DNA of 64,000 bases from Fimbriimonadaceae bacterium. GTDB taxonomy: Bacteria > Armatimonadota > Fimbriimonadia > Fimbriimonadales > Fimbriimonadaceae. The stretch lies in the NCBI GenBank assembly GCA_019694835.1, contig JAIBBE010000022.1, positions 62,001-126,000 of the forward strand, in the 5' to 3' direction. Positions 9,522 through 16,950 of the stretch are shown in pieces; the first letter of the stretch is position 1; every line of letters starts with the position of its first letter. Both the position numbers and the translations under genes were made by a program. The notes below the pieces were generated by a model that was given only the letters and a program-made list of their open reading frames with translations, ran no database searches and had not been told where the DNA came from.

Positions 9522-10172
9522 TTAGACCGTCGCGACGCCGAGCCGCAACAGTATCGTCGCCTGACCCGTCGACGCCCGGACGAAGCGGAAGGCGAACGCG
9601 TAGGCGCCGGGCTCCAAGGCAACAAACAAAGAAGAACCGTCGAACGCGTGGAACGCGAGCGATTTGTAATCGCGCCCGGGCAGGCGGCGGATGTTCTTCA
9701 GCGGCTGCACCAAGAGCTCGGTCAGGGTGCCGCTGGTGTTGTCGCCATTCGCCGCAAACAAAACCCCGCCCGGAGCGGCGGTCACCGAGACGTTGAACGA
9801 ATCGCCGACGAAATCGGTCGAAGGTGGCCAAACCGGGATCGTGCCCGAGGGATCGATCTGAAGGAACTTCGTGGCGAGGCCGACGAAGGCGTTCTTCGCG
9901 GTCGGGGAGTAGCGCTGCAGGGTCACCGGATCGACGCGCGAGAGGCCGTCCGCATACCGCCGCCACGCCTCGATCTGCTCCAAGCTCAGCTCGTTCCACG
10001 CCGCGTTGGCCTGCACCATGCGCCCCGCACACGCGCGCACATTGGGTTGGACCGGGTACTTGTAGCGCTGCTTACCCCGCACCGCCAGCCCCGCCCGCGT
10101 CCCGACGAGCACCTCGGACCCCATCGTCCCGCGAACGTCCTGAAACGCCATCCCCAACCGCGCCCGTGCCAT
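9522..10172 (-). CDS. Unrecognised protein, family shared with 1-68 and 24596-25306
   Basis: 216 residues, ATG 10172. I do not recognise a named family. The protein aligns along its whole length with the product at 24596-25306: MAF-x-D-x-RG near the start, LT/LS-x-x-Q-x-x-AW-x-x-YA near residue 80, and F-VGL-x-x-KFLQ-x-x-P-GTIPV-x-PP-x-x-DF-GD in the middle. The C-terminal half is beta-rich (YAFAFRFVRASTGQ) and has no signal peptide. Short N-termini of this sort, with many Arg and N-P-R-T-x-A-Q motifs, occur in phage virion-associated proteins, but no other phage gene is nearby. An in-frame extension to ATG 10214 is possible but is not conserved in the paralogues. Confidence 0.7.
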   Translation of the reverse strand: MARARLGMAFQDVRGTMGSEVLVGTRAGLAVRGKQRYKYPVQPNVRACAGRMVQANAAWNELSLEQIEAWRRYADGLSRVDPVTLQRYSPTAKNAFVGLATKFLQIDPSGTIPVWPPSTDFVGDSFNVSVTAAPGGVLFAANGDNTSGTLTELLVQPLKNIRRLPGRDYKSLAFHAFDGSSLFVALEPGAYAFAFRFVRASTGQATILLRLGVATV

Positions 10173-10216
10173 ACCCACATTATCGGCACCCAAGTCCGTA
10201 TTCTTGAACTCCATCG

Positions 10217-10297
10217 GTGCCTCATCTGTGCTCCATCTGTGCTCCAACCCCGGTGTTGAGGCACAGATGGGGCACAGGTGGAGCACAGATGGGGCAC
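10217..10297. repeat. Inverted repeat built from 15-17 bp direct repeats
   Basis: The left arm (10217-10245) contains CATCTGTGCTCC twice. The right arm (about 10260-10297) contains GCACAGATGGGGCAC twice. GGAGCACAGATGGGGCAC at 10280-10297 is the reverse complement of part of the left arm with one mismatch. The element lies between the divergent genes at 10172 and 10368, so it could be a regulatory hairpin or a mobile-element trace. Confidence 0.75.
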
Positions 10298-10367
10298 GCA
10301 GGGTCCGGTTGCCAGATGGTCTTCCGAAGGACCAAATACGGCCCCAGCCATGTGCGACAATAGAGCC

Positions 10368-11108
10368 ATGGCGACTATTCCGGGCGAGGGGCAGATCAAG
10401 TCCAAGCAGCGCGTCGCCGACCATGGCGAGGTGCTGACCGGCGAGCGGGAGGTGAAGGCGATGCTCGACCTCGTCGAGCAGGAAACTGCCCGCATCGAGT
10501 CGCGGTTTCTGGAGCCCGCCTGCGGGACCGGCAACTTCCTCATCGAAATCCTGCGCCGCAAGCTCGCGGTCGTCGAGGCGCGGTACCGGAGCAGCCAGTT
10601 GGAGTGGGAGCGGAATGCGGTGTTCGCCGTGTCGTCGCTCTACGGCATCGACATCCTCGAAGACAACGTCGAGGCGTGCCGGGCGCGGCTGCTGGGGGAG
10701 TTTCGGGGACAATATGAGGCGCGGTTTGGGAAGCGTATGCGGCCCGAGTGCATCGAGACCGTGCGCTTCCTGCTCCGGCGCAACATCGTGTGGGGGGATG
10801 CGCTGACACTGCGCACGGTGGGCGCCGATCCCGGGCCGATCGTGTTCTCGGAATGGTCGCCGGTGAATGGGAGCCTGTTCAAGCGGCGCGACTTCGCCTA
10901 TCATGAACTCGTCAACCAGGAGCACGGGGACGACGCCCAGCGCTTCGGGACGAGGCAGCCGTCGCTGTTCGAGGAGGATCAGAGTTCGCTGTTCGATGAA
11001 CCGTCCGGGCCGACGCTCAGCGACACCGGCGAGAGCGTCTTCATCCCCGAACCCGTGCGGGAGTATCCTCTCGTTCACTTCTTGGAACTGGGGCGTCGCG
11101 ATGACTGA
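10368..11108 (+). CDS. Short N6-adenine methyltransferase-like protein (SAM-binding half only)
   Basis: 246 residues, ATG 10368; an upstream in-frame start at 10278 lies in the repeat and is less likely. Residues about 46-57 read FLEPACGTGNFL, the SAM-binding motif I of gamma-class N6-adenine methyltransferases, and YGIDILEDNVEACRARLL fits motif II. The catalytic NPPY motif is absent; the protein ends with an acidic tail. It overlaps the Fic gene by 8 bases and belongs to the same operon as a full methyltransferase. It may be a partner subunit rather than an independent enzyme (inference). The C-terminus looks natural, so this is probably not a simple truncation. Confidence 0.8.
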   Translation: MATIPGEGQIKSKQRVADHGEVLTGEREVKAMLDLVEQETARIESRFLEPACGTGNFLIEILRRKLAVVEARYRSSQLEWERNAVFAVSSLYGIDILEDNVEACRARLLGEFRGQYEARFGKRMRPECIETVRFLLRRNIVWGDALTLRTVGADPGPIVFSEWSPVNGSLFKRRDFAYHELVNQEHGDDAQRFGTRQPSLFEEDQSSLFDEPSGPTLSDTGESVFIPEPVREYPLVHFLELGRRDD

Positions 11109-11898
11109 TCGGCTCGAGGCCCTCACCCGCGCCAAGGCTTGGCTGGATGCTTGCCGTCCTCTGCCGCCCGAAGTCACCGCCGAGTTGCGTGAGCGGTTCG
11201 AAGTCCGGCTGACGCACCACTCGACTGCCATCGAAGGCAATACCCTGACCCAGAGTGAGACCCAGATTGTCTTGGAAAAGGGTGTCACGATTGGCGGGAA
11301 GTCGATGCAAGAACATCTGGAGGTCATTGGCCACCGCGACGCGCTAGAGTTCGTACAGGAGCTTGCCGACTCGGCAACCCTGCTCGACGCCAAGACGCTA
11401 CGTGAAATCCATAGCTTGGTGATGAAGGGTCAGGGGAATGGGAACGTCGGGGCGTTCCGAACGATCAACGTCATGGCGGCGGGAACGGAGTTTCGCTATC
11501 CCGACTACCATCGGGTACCCGAGCTGACCGAGGCGTTCATCGCGTGGTGGAACGCGCCCGCCGACGCGCACCCTGTCCTTTGGGCCAGCGAGGCGCACCT
11601 GCAGTTCGTGACCGTTCACCCGTTCCATGATGGCAACGGTCGAGTCGGCAGACTTCTTTTGAACCTTGCCCTGATGCGGTCCGGCTACCCGATCGCCGTC
11701 CTCCCCGTTGAACGACGATTGGCCTATATCACGAGCTTGGAGCAGGCGCAGAAGAGCGGCTCTCGGGATGGGTTGGACGCCTTGGTGATGGATGCGGTCG
11801 AAGCCTCGTTGCGCGAGGTGCTGCAAGCTGCGGTGGAGAGCGGGCCGGTAACGCCGGAAGGAGCCAGAGAGTGGTTGGAGATCGCCCGTGCTGAATGA
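11101..11898 (+). CDS. Fic family protein (probable AMPylase) with N-terminal inhibitory helix
   Basis: 265 residues, ATG 11101, overlapping the upstream gene by 8 bases and the downstream methyltransferase by 11. The catalytic loop HPFHDGNGRVGR sits near residues 172-183, matching HxFx(D/E)GNGRxxR. STAIEGN at residues 41-47 matches the class II inhibitory motif (S/T)xxxE(G/N), whose Glu blocks ATP gamma-phosphate binding. Fic enzymes usually transfer AMP to Ser, Thr or Tyr. Its tight overlap with two methyltransferase-like genes suggests it modifies or guards the restriction machinery; the target is unknown. A C-terminal helical extension (residues 210-265) is present. Confidence 0.9.
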   Translation: MTDRLEALTRAKAWLDACRPLPPEVTAELRERFEVRLTHHSTAIEGNTLTQSETQIVLEKGVTIGGKSMQEHLEVIGHRDALEFVQELADSATLLDAKTLREIHSLVMKGQGNGNVGAFRTINVMAAGTEFRYPDYHRVPELTEAFIAWWNAPADAHPVLWASEAHLQFVTVHPFHDGNGRVGRLLLNLALMRSGYPIAVLPVERRLAYITSLEQAQKSGSRDGLDALVMDAVEASLREVLQAAVESGPVTPEGAREWLEIARAE

Positions 11899-13492
11899 GA
11901 CGCAGTACAACCCGGACGTCCTGTCGTGCCTGGCAAACCTGAGCAGCGACGAGGTGTTCACGCCGCCGGTGGTCGCGAACCAGGTGCTCGACCTCTTGCC
12001 GCCCGAGATTTGGCGCGATCCGAAGGCGACCTTCCTCGACCCGGCGTGCAAGTCGGGCGTGTTCCTGCGCGAGATCACGCGGCGGCTGGATGAGGGCCTG
12101 GAGCCCGAAATCCCGGACCGGCAGAAGCGGATCGACCACATCCTGAAGCACCAAGTCTTCGGCCTCCCCATCACCGAAATCACCGCCCTCCTCGCGCGCC
12201 GTTCGTTGTACTGTTCGAGAATAGCGAATGGGAAGTATTCGGTATGTACCCAGTTCGAGGATGAGGAGGGCAACCTCCGATTCGAGCGGATGGAGCACAC
12301 GTGGAGGAATGGGCGGTGCGTCTTCTGCAATGCTCCGGAGTCGGAGTACCAGCGCGATGAGGATCTCGAAAGCCACGCTTACCGTTTCCTACACACCACC
12401 GACCCAAGGGCGATATTCGATATGCAATTCGATGTAGTTGTCAGTAATCCTCCGTACCAGTTGGGTGATGGAGGTTTCGGTGCAAGCGCGACGCCGATCT
12501 ATCATAAGTTCGTTGAAAGCGCAATCGCTTTGCAGCCGCGATTCATTCTCATGATCACGCCCTCGCGGTGGTTCACGGGAGGCAAGGGACTCGACGATTT
12601 CCGGAAGCGGATGCTTAACGAACAGCGGCTACGCCATCTTGTTGACTATCCCAAACTCTACGATGGGTTCCCAGGTGTCAAGATACGCGGCGGAATCTCC
12701 TACTTCCTTTGGGATCGCGACAATACCGGTCCCTGCACCGTGCAGACGATGTGGGACGGCGAACCTCTCGGTCCGCCGGTGTCGCGACGTCTCGACGAGT
12801 TCGATGTACTGGTACGGCGGAACGAAGCCGTTCCCATCCTGAAGAAAGTTCTCGCCTATCGTGTAAACGGCCAGCCGGAACCGACGATGGATCAACGGGT
12901 ATCGAGTCGTAAACCCTTCGCCTTTGCCACAGACTTTCACGGGGCCGAGACGGCGGACGGTATCAAAGACCCTGTCAAGCTCCACGGCTCGCAGCGCATC
13001 TCCTGGATCGACCGATCCGAGATCGAGAGAAACGCGGAGTGGGTGGATGCTTGGAAGGTCCTGATGACACGTGTCCAAGGCACAAGCGCAGCGGTCGAGA
13101 CGATGTACCTGAGCAATCCCATCGTCGCAGGTCCAGGCGAAGCATGTACCGAAACGTACGTCGTCGCTGGCCGCTACGACGCCGAGCCGGAGGCTCAGCG
13201 CTTGGCGACCTACTTGCGAACCCGCTTCGTACGATTCCTCGTTTCACTTCGCAAGGCGACGCAGGACGCCGCCAAAGACGTCTACGCCTTCGTCCCCGCC
13301 ATCCCCCTCGACCGCGACTGGACCGACGCCGCCCTTTACGAGCGGTACGGCCTGACCGGCGACGAAGTGCAATTCATCGAGTCCACCGTCGCCCCGATGG
13401 GTGCGCGGGGTACGACGAGTGAAGTGCCGCCAGCAGCCGTGGATGTCGCCGAGAGGGAAGGCGTTAGTGCTGCGGAGGAGTATTCAGTGTGA
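11888..13492 (+). CDS. Eco57I-type N6-adenine DNA methyltransferase
   Basis: 534 residues from GTG 11888. Motif I is FLDPACKSGVFL (residues 49-60); motif IV is VVVSNPPYQLGDG (NPPY near residues 187-190), diagnostic of N6-adenine methylation. An insertion between them carries CVFC plus a His-containing stretch and may bind zinc. The following region (FILMITPSRWFTGGKGL) is typical of Eco57I-like enzymes. Residues about 250-500 probably form target recognition (KIRGGISYFLWDRD). No nuclease motif was seen in this protein. It is the core modification enzyme of the locus and shares a GTGA overlap with the HEPN gene, so the two are translationally coupled. Confidence 0.88.
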   Translation: MLNETQYNPDVLSCLANLSSDEVFTPPVVANQVLDLLPPEIWRDPKATFLDPACKSGVFLREITRRLDEGLEPEIPDRQKRIDHILKHQVFGLPITEITALLARRSLYCSRIANGKYSVCTQFEDEEGNLRFERMEHTWRNGRCVFCNAPESEYQRDEDLESHAYRFLHTTDPRAIFDMQFDVVVSNPPYQLGDGGFGASATPIYHKFVESAIALQPRFILMITPSRWFTGGKGLDDFRKRMLNEQRLRHLVDYPKLYDGFPGVKIRGGISYFLWDRDNTGPCTVQTMWDGEPLGPPVSRRLDEFDVLVRRNEAVPILKKVLAYRVNGQPEPTMDQRVSSRKPFAFATDFHGAETADGIKDPVKLHGSQRISWIDRSEIERNAEWVDAWKVLMTRVQGTSAAVETMYLSNPIVAGPGEACTETYVVAGRYDAEPEAQRLATYLRTRFVRFLVSLRKATQDAAKDVYAFVPAIPLDRDWTDAALYERYGLTGDEVQFIESTVAPMGARGTTSEVPPAAVDVAEREGVSAAEEYSV

Positions 13493-14823
13493 ACAAGGCG
13501 ACGATCATCGAAAACCTCAAGTTAGCAGCTGCCGGAGCGACAAAGGAGCTACCCAACAGTGAGGTGAATTTTCGCGTCTTCGGCGGAGACGATGTCCGGA
13601 TTGCATTTGGACCACCCGGCAGCACACCGAAGCCACCGCCTCCCGTTCCGGAGGACCAGATAACGAAGAGAACATTTGTGCTTACAGGAGAGTCGCTTCG
13701 GGCGTATGAGTCCGCTGTTGACGAAGTCCTATCGGACAGTACAATCGGGCCACTAGTTGGCCGTAAGCCAGTTGATGGGGCACTGACAGAGGTTGTTCGA
13801 AATCTCATAAGTAGCACGACATCGCTGGACGAACCCAGTTTGAGGGATGTATTGAAGGGTCTCCGAGCGATGGTGACTCAACTTGAGGTGGTCGTCCCCA
13901 TTTATGGTATCGACCTTGCCGCCGTGGGTGAGATTCGCCTTGGAAGGGTTCGAATTGCACCGCTCACCGTAGCTACCCAATCGGTGTATGCACGCGTTCT
14001 CAGCCAAGTTAACCAAAGTGCCGAAAGCCCAGAAAGGCACGCACTTGTTTTTCACGAGACAGCTACAACTATAGACTCCTGCTTCGCGGGCGCTACGGCG
14101 TTGGGGTTCGTGCCAGTCGTTGCCAGTGAGGGTAGGGGCCACTTCATCGCATTGAGCGAATTGAGCCGAGTTCTTTCGCTACTTCGGTACTTCTGCTATT
14201 GGACTGAGGATCGAGCACACTTCCCAATGTTTGGAACGAGGCAGGACGTTCACAGCAGTGCCTCGGGAACAGTCTGCTTCGCTGAGGGAGCGTTCAACTT
14301 CCATGTTGAACGATTTGGGCTCTACAATCTTCAATGGACAGAGCAAAAGGCTCAGTGGGTCAAGCAGGCGTGTCATTGGGATGAGCTTTCGAACCTACTA
14401 GCGATAGAGATTCCTAGCCCCCTCGGTGGCGCAATTTTGACTGCTGTGTCTTGGGTGGGCCGCGCGAGTACCGCAGATACTGATGCCATCGCCCTAATGT
14501 CAAGCGTGGTCGCACAGGAAGCACTTCTTTTCAAAGATGGCGAATCAAACTCGGCGGACGTTTTTGCTAAACGGCTAATCCATGCTTGCGGTGGCTCTAC
14601 GAAAGAAGAGCGACTCAATTTGTACGGTCACATTAAACGCATTTATGACTTGCGTAGCAGGATTGTGCACCAGGGCTTAACGTATGTCGACAAAGCCGAC
14701 GCGGATCTAGCCAAGGGACTTGCGGCCGGTCTAATCCACGCCGCAACGACCAGGTTTGTGGGCGGCGAAGACTTGGGGGAAATGATTGCTGACCTCGAAG
14801 GAAGTCAGTTAGGCGGTACCTGA
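13489..14823 (+). CDS. Apea-like HEPN-domain protein
   Basis: 444 residues starting at GTG 13489, whose last bases overlap the methyltransferase stop by 4. Residues about 330-430 look like an Apea-type HEPN domain: DAIALMSSVVAQEALLF, then RSRIVHQG near 389-396, matching the R-x4-H catalytic motif of HEPN RNases. The N-terminal 320 residues are not recognised. HEPN proteins in defence loci usually cut RNA upon phage sensing. Base composition is lower in GC than in the methyltransferase, hinting at separate origin, yet the overlap implies it is expressed as part of the operon. It converges with the TIR gene 17 bases downstream. Confidence 0.75.
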   Translation: MNKATIIENLKLAAAGATKELPNSEVNFRVFGGDDVRIAFGPPGSTPKPPPPVPEDQITKRTFVLTGESLRAYESAVDEVLSDSTIGPLVGRKPVDGALTEVVRNLISSTTSLDEPSLRDVLKGLRAMVTQLEVVVPIYGIDLAAVGEIRLGRVRIAPLTVATQSVYARVLSQVNQSAESPERHALVFHETATTIDSCFAGATALGFVPVVASEGRGHFIALSELSRVLSLLRYFCYWTEDRAHFPMFGTRQDVHSSASGTVCFAEGAFNFHVERFGLYNLQWTEQKAQWVKQACHWDELSNLLAIEIPSPLGGAILTAVSWVGRASTADTDAIALMSSVVAQEALLFKDGESNSADVFAKRLIHACGGSTKEERLNLYGHIKRIYDLRSRIVHQGLTYVDKADADLAKGLAAGLIHAATTRFVGGEDLGEMIADLEGSQLGGT

Positions 14824-14840
14824 ATAGTGCAGGCAGCTCT

Positions 14841-16118
14841 CTAAGCGAAGTACTCAGGGTCCGAGCTAATCTTCTGATGTAGTCGTCGGCAGACCTCATC
14901 AGCCCCAAGGGAGGCCCAGTTTAAGCCGACGACCAACTTGAGGGACGGAGAGTATTCGTAGACTTCGGCTGGGCCGACCCCGTGCCACACAGGCAGAATT
15001 ACAGCCCGGTCCTCATGCAAACCCTTTGCGAAGACGGAATCGAACTCGGTCTTCGTCCAACCGGTGTTGGCGAAGTAGCGGGGACTGAGCAAGAGGATGC
15101 AATACCGACACTGCTTTAAGCCCTTCTCAATGCTCTCCCGGAGATTGTCTCCTACCTTAAGACTGAATTCGTCATACCAGACTGGGCACATGAAAGAGTC
15201 AAGGCTACGTGCTATCTGAATCGCTACATCTCTATCGCCCGAGTCGTACGAGATGAACACGAAAGGCCGCTCACTCCGTGAACGAATCTCCGCATGCAAA
15301 GGTGTGCGAAGCTCCAAGGATTGTTCCCGTAAAGTAGCTACCTCAACGAGTTGTAACTGATCTTCAACTGAAATGTCGCACTCGGCATAAATGAAGATTC
15401 GTCTGCTCGATGAAACCAGCCTTGTGTCAGATAGAGCCTGCATTCCAAAGAACTGGGAGGTGATCTCTAAGCCTTCCGAAGTTCCGATCGTGAGGGAGCC
15501 CGGGTGAAAACGGGCGAGGGGCAATGTGATATTGTCTGAAAAGTGAATCTCTGTCCCGCCCCATTTTACTTTCTCCAACAATCGCTCGTAGAACGCCCGC
15601 TTTCTTTGACCTTCAACGAATACTGCCAGGAAGCAAGAGTAACCGGAAAGATCATACAGGACTGCCGCTTCCACAGCTTCTTCATCCACTCTGATCGTTC
15701 CGTGGACTCGCAAGGCATAGGGAAAGTCAGTCTCAAAGTATTGTCGAATTGACGCCATATCAGTGTGGAGAGCGTACCTCTCGCCAAAAGCCCAGTAGGA
15801 CTTCTGCCTCTTCAAACTAGACCGGGCCGAAGGACCTACCGGATGAGTATCTGGGCTACCCATCAGGTAGTCTCTTTGGTGCATATGCCAACTGGCCTCT
15901 TCGCTTACCCAATGCGCGTAGTCGAGCCCGGAGAAATTAGTGGAATGAATGTTCAAACCTCCACGATCTCCGGCGCGCCCGTCTTCATGGCCGGCATATT
16001 CAGACCACGGCGTAATCCCGATGAGGAGGTATCGCTCGTTTCTTTGGAGGTACCAGAACAGAGGTTTCTGCCGACGGAACCGATAGAATTTCCAAAAAAG
16101 CTCCTCGAGTTGGAGCAT
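14841..16118 (-). CDS. TIR-domain protein (probable NAD-consuming defence effector)
   Basis: About 425 residues from ATG 16118; a longer in-frame version from 16223 would run antisense to the conserved part of the next gene and is less likely. Residues about 283-415 form a TIR domain: RPFVFISYDSGDRDVA, BB loop VWYDEFSLKVGDNLRES, and GWTKTEFDSVF, where the Glu near residue 358 sits at the catalytic position of TIR NADases. The N-terminal 280 residues are not recognised; they are probably the sensor. The gene is transcribed against the surrounding operon and its 5' end abuts the PDxK-like gene, forming a divergent pair. AT content is higher than in flanking genes. An abortive-infection role is inference from the family. 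Confidence 0.82.
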   Translation of the reverse strand: MLQLEELFWKFYRFRRQKPLFWYLQRNERYLLIGITPWSEYAGHEDGRAGDRGGLNIHSTNFSGLDYAHWVSEEASWHMHQRDYLMGSPDTHPVGPSARSSLKRQKSYWAFGERYALHTDMASIRQYFETDFPYALRVHGTIRVDEEAVEAAVLYDLSGYSCFLAVFVEGQRKRAFYERLLEKVKWGGTEIHFSDNITLPLARFHPGSLTIGTSEGLEITSQFFGMQALSDTRLVSSSRRIFIYAECDISVEDQLQLVEVATLREQSLELRTPLHAEIRSRSERPFVFISYDSGDRDVAIQIARSLDSFMCPVWYDEFSLKVGDNLRESIEKGLKQCRYCILLLSPRYFANTGWTKTEFDSVFAKGLHEDRAVILPVWHGVGPAEVYEYSPSLKLVVGLNWASLGADEVCRRLHQKISSDPEYFA

Positions 16119-16148
16119 TTCTCCGACTTTACGCGCGCCTTCCGAAGA

Positions 16149-16895
16149 ATGTCGGGGAAAGACTTCGCTGACGACGGTGTTATTTATTGTGGCGAGACGC
16201 CGGACTTTAGGGTAGTCAAACAAGGGCGTCTGTTCGGTGTCGAAATGACGGCTTTCGCTCTAACGCAGCGTAGAGCTCATTTTTCGATGATCCGACGCCT
16301 TTCAGATCAGATCTATGCGCTATCTGAGGACCGAAGGCGACACTTGTATGGCACCACTCTGGGCGTATGGATTCCGCCGAATAGTCGGTTGCAAGACTTT
16401 AACCACGTTCGGCGAAAGGCGGAGGAACTGGCTGTCGAAGTTGGCGAGTACAAGCCGTTCCTAGAGGGTCAGCGCGGTCACGACTTCGAACAGGGATTTC
16501 CGAACCCGTTTCCGAACATCGGGATCAAGACCGCCCCATCCGGCTTTAGTTACTGCGCCTTCGTTGACGATTTCGGTCCTGTTTCAGTTCGTGCTGCCCT
16601 GAATCAGTTCGAGGTAGTCGGGTTCATGCCTGAAGCTTACTCAGACACCTCGTTTGTTGCCGAGACTGCGCGGCTCGTTGCCAAGCACGATCACTACGGA
16701 GTAGATGCGCTGGTGGTCTCGTTTGGCGCAAATGACAAATATGGATACTCATATCCACTCGAAAGAGAGGCATTTCGCATGGTGCGGGAGAGAGTCTCCA
16801 AAGGTTGGCGCCCCATGGCGGCCCACATTGGGGTCACCTACTTGCACCTTGCGGGCTCGGATGAACTTCTAGAAGTTCCGACCAATCGGGCATAA
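16149..16895 (+). CDS. Putative PD-(D/E)xK-like nuclease, unrecognised family
   Basis: About 248 residues from ATG 16149. Coding character seems to extend slightly upstream (HFSDFTRAFRR), so TTG 16110 is a possible start. The N-terminal ETPDFRVVKQGRLFGVEMT has the P-D-F ... G-x-E-x-T pattern of a PD-(D/E)xK fold; the usual Lys is replaced by Met or Thr, so catalysis is uncertain. The rest (VDALVVSFGANDKYGY near the end) is not recognised. Its 5' end lies head to head with the TIR gene, within 40 bases, suggesting shared promoter DNA and joint transfer. The window has no other gene like it. Family assignment is a guess from motif spacing. Confidence 0.6.
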   Translation: MSGKDFADDGVIYCGETPDFRVVKQGRLFGVEMTAFALTQRRAHFSMIRRLSDQIYALSEDRRRHLYGTTLGVWIPPNSRLQDFNHVRRKAEELAVEVGEYKPFLEGQRGHDFEQGFPNPFPNIGIKTAPSGFSYCAFVDDFGPVSVRAALNQFEVVGFMPEAYSDTSFVAETARLVAKHDHYGVDALVVSFGANDKYGYSYPLEREAFRMVRERVSKGWRPMAAHIGVTYLHLAGSDELLEVPTNRA

Positions 16896-16950
16896 ATCGC
16901 TCGTTCGGTGCGCTATCCTTCCCAGCGGACAAAATGGATGCGAGGGATCC

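Noticed and set aside
9522..11393. A 623-codon minus-strand open frame
   Set aside because: Only its last 216 codons (9522-10172) are the real gene; the upstream part is antisense to the methyltransferase and Fic genes, whose motifs are clear.
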